Below, in pieces: positions 42,590-53,960 of a stretch of DNA of 64,000 bases. A model generated the notes under the pieces. The model did not search any database and was not told the DNA's origin. It saw only the letters and a program-made list of their open reading frames with translations. The translations under genes were made by a program, and so were the position numbers. Source of the DNA: Micrasema longulum (lineage: Eukaryota; Arthropoda; Insecta; Trichoptera; Brachycentridae); NCBI GenBank assembly GCA_022494885.1, contig JAGVSM010002942.1, forward strand, positions 54,928 through 118,927. Direction: 5' to 3'. The first letter of the stretch is position 1. Each line of letters opens with the position of its first letter.

Positions 42590-43120
42590 TTACTATTAAG
42601 TGTTATTAAACAATTTTGTACATAGTAAAGCTATGACAACGTCATGTCACAATTTGCACATTTAAACCTTGAATTATGGCACAAGAGACGTGCAAAATGA
42701 ATAACCAGTGTAATCACAAAGACAATGACCATGTAAATAATAACAGACGAATATTGAGGAAACTAACGATAATACTCATAGCGTTCGCCTTAGCAATGTT
42801 GCTTCAGGTGGACTGGTAATTCTTGAATAATCTTATTGGAAAATAAAATCAATTTTGACAATTTTTCTTGGATTGCTCTAGTGTGTGGATTACCACGTAT
42901 GTGGATTGTTTATTTATTTACTCGGAGAATATATACAATTGTATTTAAATATCTAACCAATATTCACCCGGAAATTTGACAAATAATAACTACATGTCAA
43001 AATTAATCATTTAAAGGGGTGAATGTATGATAAATTACATAAATGAATAAGAACAATAATGACAATAATGTCATTGACGAACAGCATAATGACATAGGGT
43101 ATCTCTAAACTTTTAATGAA
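42590..43120. other. Intergenic DNA downstream of the CCDC85 gene
   Basis: No gene is seen between the mariner and the probable 3' end of the CCDC85 transcript. Confidence 0.4.
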
Positions 43121-43126
43121 TTTATT
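43121..43126 (-). terminator. Candidate polyadenylation signal (AATAAA) for the CCDC85 gene
   Basis: TTTATT on the + strand reads AATAAA on the coding strand, about 180 bases after the stop codon. It is the nearest exact signal found downstream. Confidence 0.4.
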
Positions 43127-43305
43127 TCCACATGGGTCAATAAAGTCAAATATTTTTACTACAGCTTACAAGTTATATGTGTACCTACACATTTACAGAT
43201 GCAAAAAAAAATTGTAGTTTATCAGATTTATCTGAAATATAATGCATTTTTAAAAAATGATAGTAAATAATATTTTATATAAGTGTAAATGCTAATAATA
43301 CTTAA

Positions 43306-44682
43306 TTAATGTCTGCCAGATGGGCCATCATCGAGTTTACGCCAAACCACATTACACATCTCTCTGACTAGTGCTTTTTCACTGTCATCCATGTCAGCTG
43401 AACTATTATCATCAATGTTACCATTGACTCCCGATGCACGAGAGAAAGTTTCCAATGGATCCTCTAACACTTGGAACGCTCGCACCACAGCCTCGGGTCG
43501 ACCTGTAGGCAAAAACTCGGAAATTTCTTCAGAAGATGTAGGGCATTGAGATAGTTTTGTTTGTAAACATGTTTTATCTTCCTCCAATTGTTTTATTTTC
43601 ATTTCTAAATTTCTAACGTACTGCATCGTTTGATCGTTGAATGTACTTCTCTGCCGGGAAAGATTTTCATGCAAAATTCTTTCCCTGCTTGCTGATCTCC
43701 GAGGTACATTTGCGGTGGTTTCTGCAAATTGTTGCGGTATTCGAGGCTCATCAGCGTTTGTACTGGAGCTGCTGCCATCTCCATCATCTCGAAGGCTACC
43801 ACCTGTATTAACTCCACATGAAGAACACAAGCCATTTCCACCACGTTCTTCGTCTAAATATAAGCAAAGTTCTTTCAATTCTAAATTGTCCTTGATGAGC
43901 TCCTGCTGTTTATTGTCAAGTTCTCTTAGTTTGTTTTGGTACGCTGACACTTCTTGCCGCATAACACTAGCTGTATAGCGACCAAAACGCTGCCACTCTC
44001 TGGCCAGCTTTCTTCCTTTCTGCCGGTCATCGTCCAGAAAGCAACACAAATCTCTTAGCTCTTGATTATCTTCGCTAAGTCTTTGGTTGGATTCCTTGAG
44101 GGCTCTAACTTCTAGGATTAGTGTCTGTATGTGTTTGCTTTGTTCCACTACATACCTGGAAGATTCTGCCTCAGTTTTCTTCACAAACTTTAACATTTCG
44201 ACAGGTCCGAGTCGCATAAAATCTTCATCGGACATTCGCGCTTTATTTTGAGCTTGAGATACAAAACGAAGATGTTCCTCTTCAGACTTCATATGATGCT
44301 GAGTTCCAGGTATTCTGTTTGCTGTTTCCTGCGCAGATTGGGATGAAAGCTTGCACAAATTCTCATCACTGTGGCGCTGTAGAGGTCTCTGCTGAGCACC
44401 GGCGTAAGGGAACTGCTGATGTGTAGATAAGGGGTAGAGTTTGAGATTAGGTACAGCGGGGTTTTGGGGTTGTTGAGGAAAAGGCTGTTGCTTGACTATT
44501 GCTGGCTCACTAGCAACCTGACTTAACTTGCTGTCCTTGGCTAGAAGGTTGGGATTATATGGTTTAAGAATGCCTTGATTCGCTGCTGGTGGTTGAGGAG
44601 GTGGCTGGTAGCGAGGAGGAGCCGCCGCTCCATCCAACTGTTGAGGTTTCAAATACTGAACTTGTTTTTGCTTACTTGACAT
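43306..44682 (-). CDS. CCDC85-family coiled-coil protein
   Basis: Complete, uninterrupted frame of 458 codons starting at MSSKQKQVQYLKPQQLDG (ATG 44,682-44,680, AAC before it gives a good Kozak context) and ending TAA at 43,306. The frame extends seven codons further to a TTG, but the ATG is the natural start. Residues 1-135 are P/Q-rich and unordered. Residues 151-280 form the family domain: DEDFMRLGPVEMLKFVKKTE, then KHIQTLILEVRALKESNQRL, ELRDLCCFLDDDRQKGRKLA, REWQRFGRYTASVMRQEV and ELKELCLYLDEER, two long coiled-coil helices. A Ser/Gly/Asp-rich linker holds CSSCG (287-290). A second coiled coil is at about 351-380 and a conserved end (PEAVVRAFQVLEDPLETF, VREMCNVVWRKLDDG) finishes the protein. 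In vertebrates CCDC85A-C bind p120-type catenins at adherens junctions (CCDC85B is DIPA); in nematodes PICC-1 recruits a RhoGAP to contacts. A similar junctional scaffold role is inferred here. Length fits the family. It appears single-exon within the coding region; a 5' UTR intron cannot be excluded. Confidence 0.95.
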   Translation of the reverse strand: MSSKQKQVQYLKPQQLDGAAAPPRYQPPPQPPAANQGILKPYNPNLLAKDSKLSQVASEPAIVKQQPFPQQPQNPAVPNLKLYPLSTHQQFPYAGAQQRPLQRHSDENLCKLSSQSAQETANRIPGTQHHMKSEEEHLRFVSQAQNKARMSDEDFMRLGPVEMLKFVKKTEAESSRYVVEQSKHIQTLILEVRALKESNQRLSEDNQELRDLCCFLDDDRQKGRKLAREWQRFGRYTASVMRQEVSAYQNKLRELDNKQQELIKDNLELKELCLYLDEERGGNGLCSSCGVNTGGSLRDDGDGSSSSTNADEPRIPQQFAETTANVPRRSASRERILHENLSRQRSTFNDQTMQYVRNLEMKIKQLEEDKTCLQTKLSQCPTSSEEISEFLPTGRPEAVVRAFQVLEDPLETFSRASGVNGNIDDNSSADMDDSEKALVREMCNVVWRKLDDGPSGRH

Positions 44683-45446
44683 GTTAAAAAATAATTTTAT
44701 CAAACAAAAAAAAAATACATCGAATTTCTAATGCGCACCATAGAATCTCTTTTTGAAACATAAACACCAGAAAGCACTTTAATTATTATCCCGCACATAA
44801 AACTAAGTAATGTAGGTCAATCATTACAACTTTAGAAAATGTCAAAAATCTTCACTAAAGTGTTAGCATAATATTTAACATAAAGTCACGTGACATCAAT
44901 AGAGATTTAGAAACTTTCACGGTCATATCAATGCCTTCATGCCTTGGTATTCAGTATTCAATACTGCCCATAGGATCTGTCATTTTACACCAAATAAATT
45001 TTACAAGAAATGTTGTCGCTTGAAATCTCAATTATGTATCTTAAGCTTCCAAAATCTCATATAATTTCTTAAAATGAACTCGGAAAAAACACTCATTAGG
45101 GTTGAGGAATTTTATGCTACAAAATAAAAATAACAAAATATACAAAGAATTTAATGCGACGTAAATCGTAGTCACTAGCAGAGATTATACACACTAGACT
45201 AGACTCACTAAATTATCGTATGCGACATTGATTGACTCGATCGCGATCTACGGACCTACAAAATTCTTGGAGTAAGCGAGACACCATGAGAAGTAATGGA
45301 AGTTTCGTGCTTAACTTTTGACTCGTTGAAATCTCCACAACTTTTTGTTGATTGCCGTCTACTAGTGATGTCCATATTTGAATCGATCCGAATAGCCTAT
45401 TGTAAAAAATAACGCATTTATTTTGTGCCGTAATCATAAGTTGTGC
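44683..45446. promoter_or_regulatory. Presumed 5' flank of the CCDC85 gene
   Basis: This AT-rich stretch precedes the start codon and should hold the promoter and 5' UTR, though no TATA box or initiator can be fixed with confidence. The single striking site is the CACGTG palindrome (listed separately). Confidence 0.45.
44885..44894. promoter_or_regulatory. Palindromic E-box GTCACGTGAC
   Basis: A 10-base perfect palindrome containing CACGTG, the site of bHLH and bHLH-leucine zipper factors (MAX/MYC, USF, MITF/TFEB and CLOCK/CYCLE types). The GTCACGTGAC extension is preferred by the USF/TFEB class. It lies about 200 bases upstream of the CCDC85 start codon, where a promoter-proximal element would be expected. 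Function is inferred from position and sequence only. Confidence 0.5.
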
Positions 45447-45454
45447 GTTGTGAG

Positions 45455-46285
45455 TATGGATGTAAAATTACGTAATTTTACCAAAAGTCGCGGTAAAATA
45501 CCGTAATTTACCGTAATTTACGGTATTTTACAGTAATTTAGTTGGTAGTTCATGTCACAACTACGAGATGCGAACCTGACTTGTGAGGATGCACAGGAGC
45601 TGGCATCCGACCGAGATGCCTGGAGGATCTTTGTGAACACCATTTGCTCCAACTAGGTAGCGGACATGAAATGATGATGATGACTTTTGGTAGGTCAACT
45701 ATCAAACAATTAGTAAAAAGTTAGTGCTAATAGTGCTTTTCCGCTATTTTGATAAAATGTATTTGATGTTCAAACGTGTATCTTGGAAAGTATTGATCCT
45801 ACGAAAAAAAAATTATTACGATTTTTAGCAAATTTTATTTTCTCAGACTTTTGTATATTTTTTTTCTAGAAAACCTTCAGGGACGTAATTATACACAAAC
45901 AACTGATTTTAAGCACCATTTTTTCGAAATCGCGGCATGAGCGGTGGTCGTTCAAGGTCACAAACTTAAGGTTTACTAAGGACCCTATGTCTACCGATCC
46001 TGTTAAGTTTCAAAACATAATAACCTTTTTTATAAAAAAAAGTGAAAAAAGTACATACTGAATGACCTTGAACGTCCCATACTTCTAATAAATCTCGACA
46101 ACCACCAGATGGATCTAAACATGGTTTTTGCAGTCATGTAAAGAGTCCTAAAACAAAGCTACTCGTATTTGTAATATCTTTGAAAAATAAAAATTAGTAC
46201 TTCAAATTCGTTTCTTACTGAAAAATACCGTATTTTACCAAAATCTGGTAAAATACCGCGGTAATTTTACCGCCTCGCATCTCTA
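45455..46285. mobile_element. hAT-like element with GTAATTTTACC-rich ends
   Basis: The ends TATGGATGTAAAATTACG and (minus strand from 46,285) TAGAGATGCGAGGCGGTAAA start alike (TAKRGATG), and both arms contain runs of GGTAAAATACCG / GTAATTTTACC. The flanks GTTGTGAG (45,447-45,454) and GTTATGAG (46,286-46,293) agree in seven of eight bases, the 8-base duplication expected of hAT elements. No transposase is seen. A LINE 3' end lies inside at 45,555. Confidence 0.75.
45555..45680 (+). pseudogene. RTE-like LINE 3' coding end
   Basis: The frame 45,555-45,656 encodes SQLRDANLTCEDAQELASDR followed by DAWRIFVNTICSN and a stop, the last residues of RTE-like polyproteins (A.DR..WR.FV). It is followed by GTAGCGGACATGAAATGATG and a short ATG-repeat tail, the usual 3' end of such elements. 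Heavily 5' truncated and lying inside the hAT-like element. Confidence 0.75.
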
Positions 46286-46293
46286 GTTATGAG

Positions 46294-46819
46294 TTGTGAG
46301 AGAAAACAATTTGTCTTTTTTTTCATTCGGAAACGATTATAATATGAATCCTTTTGGTTTCAAATAGCCGTTTTCAAACATAAATTACAACAACTAGAAA
46401 ATCAGCATTTTTTAGTACATTAGTTCACAAATGCTGATTTTGAAATTACCTAATTGTATCAATTACACCGCGAAATGTTGTGTGTATTTTTTTTTGTTAT
46501 ATAAATAAAAATTGAAATGGAGAGGAGGAAGAGGAGTAAAGGGAGTTCCATTATTGTTTCATATCAACTAATTGCCACTGTGCTATGTGCAAAAGTATAT
46601 TTTAATTTTTAAAGCTATTTCTCACTTTTTTTTCTCCTTCTCTAACCATCATAATTATAACAGAGAAATATATAATAATTGTTTTTATTTGTCTCATTTT
46701 TTGTCCAAAACTGTGATTTCTATGGTTTCTTTTACTGCTGACTTTTTGTGCCGATGTATATTTACAATTACTTTGCTCGATGTATAAACTTTTTGGTAAT
46801 TAAAAAAAACATTTTTAGC
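46294..46819. other. AT-rich DNA, no gene seen
   Basis: No repeat or gene was recognised. CAAATGCTGATTTTGAAATT at about 46,430 and GAAAATCAGCATTTTTTAGT at about 46,397 hold an inverted AATCAGCATTT motif. Confidence 0.35.
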
Positions 46820-47255
46820 TGCAAAAATTTCATCCGTCCATGCGCTTGTAGCTGCAAGACAGTTAGTAAGATAAGCTTTAATATTGCGTAAATTAACTGA
46901 ATAAATATCATAAACATCACATTAACTCTCTTCGAACTTAAACTTAAACTATAAAAAATATGATCTAGATTTTTAACTGTCCGTGCCTTCTGTAGCCGCA
47001 GGATATGCCGTAATCTAGAATTTATATCTTATTTCGTTCAAAAGAACCCAGACACGTTATTTGTGAAATATAAATGGGGGCTAGATTTCTAACCATCCGT
47101 GTGCTCTGTAGCTGCAAGACGTGTTGCAATCTAGCTTTTGTATGTAACCAAAATTTTATATACCTAATTGGAAACGAGGAACTGAATCCCAACCGCCTAT
47201 GCGCTCTGTAGCTCTGAAGTGTTATTGTACAGCGTTCTCGAAAATAAATATATAA
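46820..47255 (-). repeat. Stem-loop plus tandem-module repeat (block 3)
   Basis: Four modules (minus strand core CTTGCAGCTACARAGCGCAT) end near 46,859, 47,002, 47,120 and 47,220, with the partial stem-loop (CGCTGTACAATAACAC, reading minus) at about 47,224-47,240. Order and polarity match blocks 1 and 2, but the AGCGCC half of the stem-loop is lost. The modules are more diverged than in block 1. Confidence 0.72.
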
Positions 47256-48143
47256 AAATAATAAAATATACACATTTGGTAGGTATTTCGCGATAAAATC
47301 ACTTGTAGAGCCAATTTTTACCTGTTTGTACTCATTTTTGAGAGAGTGTGCGAATTACATGATCATGACGACAGCCAATATTAAATTTATTTTTTTAAAT
47401 GTAATACGCGTTGATTATGAAGGTGTTATTTTTAAGTTACCGTCAAACATGACAATTTCGCCCAGCCATGACAATTTTGCCCACTGCCGAAATCCTCAAC
47501 AAAATCGTGTATTAAAGTAAGAAAAGTTACTGGTATCATTAGAATTACATTTGGTAAGTATATTTTGATAGTTCCATCGCAAAACTAAATATTCAGTTTA
47601 CCGCCAGTTTCAGTTGATCACTTGAAATTTGAAGTTAAACTTGAAGGTCTGTTTTTGTATAATCTATAAATAGTGTCAAAACTTTTGTTGTTGCGGAGTT
47701 TGTGTTGAAACGAGGCAAGTAAGTTTTATATATTTCATTGCATAAATAAGAACAACGCTATAGAAAGTATTTATGTAAATCTATTTGAACAAACACAATA
47801 GCTATTTAAGTGGACAAAATTGTCTTAGATTTCTGATATCCTGATAGAGAGATATCCTGTTTGTAAAATGAAAGAATTTATGGTTTTGTCATATTGGTAT
47901 TTTCAGCCTTAATCAACTGTTTATCATGTTTATTTAACTATATAAAATTCTTTTTGCTCTTTTTATCTTTTGATAATTTATAAATCATGAAATATAAAAT
48001 GATTATATTTCCTGGGGTTACTATAACTCAATTCGGGACTTAAATAATGTTGTAATAAATAAAAAACACATATTTATTCAGAACAACAAAGGAACAAAAC
48101 AATTTTAACATCTAGGACTAAAACCTTTAAATCTAGGACTAAG
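47256..48143. other. AT-rich DNA, no gene seen
   Basis: A 64-codon frame at 47,326-47,520 has no recognised motif. ACATGACAATTTCGCCCAGC then CATGACAATTTTGCCCACTG at 47,447-47,484 is a short imperfect tandem pair. Confidence 0.4.
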
Positions 48144-48281
48144 GCAGATAAGGTCGTTAACATCACATGCTACCCAGACGATGCAACCATAGTGGCAGAA
48201 TCAGAAGATGATTTACAACGCATGTTACACAATTTTCATTCAGCAACTCAGAAATTTAAAATGAATATTTATCTCAGTTAG
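48144..48281 (+). pseudogene. LINE reverse transcriptase palm fragment
   Basis: The frame encodes VVNITCYPDDATIVAESEDD followed by LQRMLHNFHSATQKFKMNI, the catalytic palm block (YADD..IAESEDDLQ) of RTE-like LINE reverse transcriptases, with the first alanine of YADD replaced by proline. It is probably the same superfamily as the 25.2-kb element. Nothing else of the element remains. Confidence 0.8.
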
Positions 48282-50785
48282 TAAGTTTTCTTTCAGTATT
48301 TCATAATATAAATAGTGACATTCCTACTTATTTTTGGTTGTTTGTATAATATCGTGTTGATCAAGTATACAATTATAGTAAAACAATAAAATATAATGAA
48401 CTTTGTCTTATTCAGCAAAAAACTTACATTATAAAATACAATAAAATTGTTTGTAAAAAAAATAATAACACAATCGGTGCAGTGATCTATCAATAATAAC
48501 TCACCTGCGTAGCTGTAAAAATTGTTCATAGATAATGTAAGATTATTCCAATATTCGTTCATAATTACGGTTCTTAACTAATTTTATATGGAAACTTCCC
48601 CATTTCTTCGCTAAATTACTTCTCTTATTATTTTTACCATTTATTACTAGAATAAGAATACGAAGCGCGTCACATTATACCGTTTTAATTATGCAATCTA
48701 TTGATTATTATCAGAGTCACCCCTTCTTTATTCACATTCAAATCACGATTGAAATGTAAATTTCTGAATATTTGAATTTTTGCTTTCTCCTCCCTCTTTC
48801 ATTTCCTCTTCACACCGTTCTCTCTTCGTTTCTTAATTAAGCAAAATTGAGTAACTGCAAAAACATTTATTTCATTGATTTATTAATAAGTGAATGAATA
48901 TAATTATCTCAGCTTATAATACGCACACTAAATTACACATCCACAAACATGAACACACACGTCGCACACACATAATTATATAAACTCCCTCCTTCCATTA
49001 TTAGATTAACAGTGGGTTTTTTCAAGTTGCTCTAGTACTGTGAACACGTTTCTTCTTTCTTAATGGCTACAAAAATGACAAATAAAAGTAATATTAAATA
49101 AATAATTACACTTCCAGGAACAACCTATGCCCGTAAATTTGCCCTGACTAGTTACGAAATACATATTGATTCGGGAAATTATTAAACGACATTGATTAGT
49201 AACAACTAAATTTATGTATACTTTATAAATGGGAAGCCAAAAAAAATCTTACTTGAATTGAGTAATTAAAAAAGCTAGGAGTAAAAAACCAGTATTCCGT
49301 TAAAATGTTATTATTTTAACGGTTTCATAGCAACAGTTTAATTTGTGAAAAGTAACTGTTACTGCTACTTTGATCAAATAACTGAAACGCTCGTCTCTAT
49401 TCGGTGAAACATAAGTCGTATTTGTTAATGTTGCTTCAACTATCCCCGTTTTTAGAGGAAAACGAGTAAAAAAATAAAGTTCCTAATTTTACAACAAGCG
49501 TACAACTCAGCGTGTGTAAACCCTAAATTCGAAGAAATCTGCTTTCCGGGTCAAGGTTTTCTAAATAATATTGTAAATTTATTATCCACATTCTCTTAAA
49601 ATCAGCCGGTCAGCCGGTTGGATGGTTTATGTCGCTTGTGTTTTATTAAATTAAGTAGTTTAGAAAAAGTGGGTGCCATGGATGATTTTTGTGGTTCCAA
49701 ATTTTGGGTAAGTCATTTGTTTTGACAACTCATGAAACTCTAACCTAATTTTTTCGTTTTGTTTTAAAAGTTTTTTAATTTGCCTTTAATTTAATCAAAC
49801 ATACATGGTTTTTTAAACTTTAAGCGTTTGTATTTGTTAATTAAAAAATATTTATTTTGGTTTCATCCTATTAAGTTATATCAAATACTCGTCCGAGATT
49901 CTGATTAAACCGCTTTTTAAAATATTTATTTGGCAATTTATAACGTTATCTTAAGCGAAACGTAAAAGTTGCACAACATTATGAAATTTGATTGTCACCA
50001 AAGTTACAACTTTGCAATTATTACTAAACCTAAGGTTTATATTTTTTAATGCAGTTTGGTAACGTATTCGCGATTTGCTTATTAACAGAATAATTCGCCA
50101 AGAAAGTTAATTTGAATACGAACGAGATAAAGACGGAAATATGAATTACTGATTAAAATAAGTGTTATAATTCATGATCAAAATTTTTGTGTAAATTAAA
50201 TCACCTTTAATTTATATGAATTAAATATTAAGATTCATAAATGCTTTAAAAATTAGGATGTATTCAAACATGTTGTAGGCTAATGAAATGAAATAAATCG
50301 ATTTTATGTGTTGTATATTTGAAAAAATATAGAATGGCACGTTGCCAATGCACCATTAGATGTGTTCAAAAGAATACAAGCATTTTATTTATGTATACTA
50401 AATTATACATGTGCACTCTATAATTTATACATGGAAATTATTGCTTGTAAGTTGATGAATGTTATGTTATTATTCTTACTTAATTGATTATAATGTTCAT
50501 TAAAATGATAACAAATTATGTATTAATTTGATAAATGCTCCATTTAAATTAATATTTATCGTTCCACTGTGACCAGAATATCAGCTTCAATAATAACTAC
50601 TAAGAAATAGGATAAGGGATAGTTTATTGAACAAGATGTATATGTACCTCTACTATTACACTTTTATTTATTTATATTTTTTAAAAATGAAATGTCCATC
50701 TCTGTAGAGTTGAGGTTAACTCAAGCTGATTCCTGATTGGACCGAATTTAAAATAATCTTTTTTTTAAATGACTTATTATAAGAC
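48282..50785. other. Long AT-rich stretch, no gene seen
   Basis: About 2.5 kb without a recognised gene or repeat. A tandem CAGCCGGTCAGCCGGTTGG is at about 49,603-49,622. Composition is uniformly low in GC. Confidence 0.45.
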
Positions 50786-50942
50786 ATGTTGTGATCCTGT
50801 GGCTAGTGTCACGGACTCTAGATCAGGAGGTCCAAGGTTCGAACCCCGCTCTACCACAATTTGTTTCCCATTTTCTAACATGATAATAGCACCAGAATTC
50901 AAGTATTTGTGTAAATCAAAAATATTTATTTTAAAAAAATGA
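50786..50942 (+). mobile_element. tRNA-derived SINE, family S3 (copy 4)
   Basis: The head TGTTGTGATCCTGTGGCTAG and box B GGTTCGAACCCCG, the best-kept polymerase III box in this family, precede CTCTACCACAATTTGTTTCC, CATTTTCTAACATG and GTGTAAATCAAAAATATTTA. The middle of the body is shortened compared with 16.4 kb. Confidence 0.85.
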
Positions 50943-51059
50943 CAAAATTTAAAAATGATAATGATTTAGGTGAATAAGTCATTTAGATACCAAAATAATA
51001 TCTAAATTCCACACAAGTCATGGTCAAAATAGTTTTGTTTTCAGAGGAAAAAAAATCTC

Positions 51060-51173
51060 AATCATCTTCCCAATGAACTAAAAACTATTATATCAGTAAA
51101 TAAATTCAAAAGTAAAAATATATTTCATAAAGTATATTTTCTGAACCCGAGTAAATACAGCTTTCTTTTTTAA
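51060..51173 (+). pseudogene. jockey/CR1-like LINE C-terminal end
   Basis: The frame encodes NHLPNELKTIISVNKFKSKN followed by IFHKVYFLNP and a stop at 51,171-51,173, the usual end (W..LP..L....N.FK..L) of jockey/CR1-type reverse transcriptase ORFs. Compare the 55-kb element, which has the same type of tail. Confidence 0.65.
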
Positions 51174-52081
51174 TTAGTAATACTGTATTTTTATTTTGTA
51201 TAATTTTAATTATTTTCTCTTGTGTATTCGAAATTATATAACTTCAAATTACTAAATAAATATAACAGTGTAAGTCACTCTCCAAGCACAAGAGCTAGTC
51301 TCTTTTTTTGGAAAGTAACAGCTATAACATTATAAAAGTAGATTGTATAGAAGAAAAAAAAACATGTTTTAACTATGTAATTATATTAATCAATAAAGAA
51401 ATAAATTAATGGATGAATACTTATGTTAAAACACTAGTAGAATGATGAATATAACACAGTACTTAAAGGTAGTGTATTTTTAAAATAAACAATAAATAAT
51501 TTAATAAACAAGAGGGTTTAATCATGTATTCCAGATGTGTAACGTTGTTTAGCAGCATATAGATATCTCTATTTCCGAAAATTATCTTATGAAGTAATCA
51601 AAAATTGTGCTATTGTTGATCAATTATTTTATTAGTACTTGACTGAATAAATTATGATGTTTTTGTTAGTAATATGTTGGAAATGTGTCTAAATATAAGT
51701 AATGCAAGTTTAAGATATTTTTTAACCTAAAAGATAATTTATTATCTTTTACGTTAAAAAATATTATGTTTAAAAACAGGCAGTTTAACGTAATTTTCAA
51801 TAGTTAATTATTAGCATTTAAAATGCAAATAAAAGGATTATTACATTGATGTATTATATTCTTCAAGCTAGTACATAATGTAAGTTATTTTATTTGTTCA
51901 GGGAAACCATCAGTTATACATTTTTATACATTTAAGCAGTAAAAAAATATTTTATGTCCTCATAACTAATGACAGAGCAGTTTTGAAAATTTAACCATAA
52001 AAAATCTCAGTAAATAAATAAATTTATATTGGGTGTTAACATAAGTTGTGCCTGTTTTTTTCAAATTTAAAAATGAACACC
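51174..52081. other. AT-rich DNA, no gene seen
   Basis: The first 150 bases (to GAGCTAGTCTCTTTTTTTGG, about 51,310) may be the 3' UTR of the LINE end upstream. At 51,712-51,775 AAGATATTTTTTAACCTAAA and its inverse TTTACGTTAAAAAATATTAT form a 20-base AT-rich hairpin. Confidence 0.4.
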
Positions 52082-52295
52082 AAAAGTTCGTTTCTCGGCA
52101 TGGTTGACATGAAATATTTATTTAAAATTAGATGTTTTTACACTATAATATTTCGTAGTCCCTGGACTGGCTCCTGAAGCTTAAAACTAATCATCTTGCC
52201 TTTGTGTAACTAAAATGATCAAGATAAGCTGCAATAGGTGTACCAATGCAGTGCCCTGTGCTCCATTAAGTGCGGAAAGGGAAATGATAATGACG
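52082..52295 (+). mobile_element. SINE S1 (+ copy, 5' truncated)
   Basis: Starts within box B (AGTTCGTTTCTCGGCATGGT) and continues through GACATGAAATATTTATTTAA, TAGTCCCTGGACTGGCTCCT, GATAAGCTGCAATAGGTGTA, CCAATGCAGTGCCCTGTG and the tail GGGAAATGATAATGACG. The tRNA 5' half is lost. Confidence 0.85.
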
Positions 52296-53700
52296 AACTT
52301 ACTTGTTATTAAGCATGAATTTGCATAATAATAAAAATTATCTGTCATTAATAATATCTATTATTTTATCTCAACTGGCTTGAATTAAGTATATTCTCAA
52401 TTTTGCTAGTAATATGTTATCATTTTTCTAGATACTTCTTTTGATTGAAGATACACAAAATTGCACAACTTCAAAATCCAATGTTTACTAATAATAATAA
52501 TTACAAATGAATTTGATTTGATTTGAATTCCTAATACTGAGCTTTCAGATTTTTGACAGAATGCCATATTATGATCAGCATTCTACATTTTCAATAATAC
52601 TAACAAAATGTGCAGAATAGCTATTTACATAAGTGATCTTTTCATTTTTAAAGTACAAAATTGAATTTAAAAAAAAATAAATATACACATATTTATAAAA
52701 CCGCTTTCATTGCACCATTAAATTAGTAAGACTAAGATAGCGCAACAATCACAGATATTTACATTTAAGAATTTCACTATAAACTGGTAAAAAAATTGTA
52801 ACAAGATTTATATGTAAAATACATAATTTTAATCAAAGGTGGTGTTAGGAATTGTACTTTATTGTTTGAATGTGGAATGTTTGTACAATAATTGCATGTC
52901 TATGTAATCACAACACTGCACTGTCACGATGAATTGGATTATGATTGCCAATTATTTTTTTCTAAACCAGAACTCTAAAAAAATAGTTTTATTTATTTCA
53001 TGATTTTCTGGTTTTTTATTTAAGTTATCAAAAATATTATCTGATTAAAAAATGTAATTATATATACTGTTTAAATTTCTTCCGAGGTGCAAAATAATAA
53101 TGTATTTTTACAAATTCAGAAATTAATTCTCTTTGACCTATTCTCAACATATTTCAAAATTATCAATTTGATATTTTAAGTTTACCAATAGAATGCACTA
53201 CTTATATAATTATTTTCTTCTATGCTAGAAGTCATTTCCGTAAGTAATTAGTTATGCCCATTTGGACACTATTGTTTAAGGGATTTGTAAAGGATTACTG
53301 CAACTGTTAATTCCGTAGATAAAACCTTAACTTGAAAAGCTTCTTTCACGTGGCCTGGATCGAAATATAAATCATATTAAGGGGGTGATATTACATATAG
53401 TTAGAATTAAAACATTTTACTGCACACAAATATATAATTATCTTACAATAATAATGTCTTTGCAAAGTTGATTTTTAGTACATTTATTTAATTAACGGTA
53501 AATGATTAGAATGACCATAGAAATTCCATATCTATTTCCCATGCTATTTATCTAACCATCCACAATTCTATAGATACTACATTTACATACTTTGTATCTT
53601 GTAACTCAATATCATATTGCATTCTTCCCAACTCGTACGAATGAAGAAAATGTTCATTATTTTAGTAAAGTTACCAATATTTAAATCACTAATATTTTAA
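52296..53700. other. AT-rich DNA, no gene seen
   Basis: No gene or shared repeat was recognised. Confidence 0.4.
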
Positions 53701-53960
53701 CTGTCCAAATATTTGTAGACAAGTGCTGGACCGTCAGAGGATTATATCAAGGGCTATAAGGAGGATTTTATATTAGCTGTTTAAGTGATCCTTTATGCAC
53801 TATAAAATTTATCATTTATTATTTCAAACATAGATAGAATTGTGAATACATAATTATTTGCACAGTAGACACTAAAACCAGCCAAGTCACAAGTTAGAAG
53901 TCCTGTAGATGCCTAAATTATTTCATATTCCATTCTCAAAAAAATTTCGTCATTTTTAAG
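53701..53960. mobile_element. Foldback FBA (copy 4, diverged)
   Basis: Starts CTGTCCAAATATTTGTAGAC like the 30-kb and 58-kb copies. The right arm keeps GTCCTGTAGATGCCTAAATT and ATATTCCATTCTC; the left arm is shortened and scrambled (AAGGGCTATAAGGAGG). The most decayed copy in the window. Confidence 0.65.

Noticed and set aside
42300..42609. Two overlapping + strand frames of about 95-99 codons
   Set aside because: They run antisense through the mariner transposon and include its terminal repeat.
43605..43978. Open frames inside the CCDC85 gene (79 codons minus, 113 codons plus)
   Set aside because: Both are other-frame readings of the long conserved coding region.
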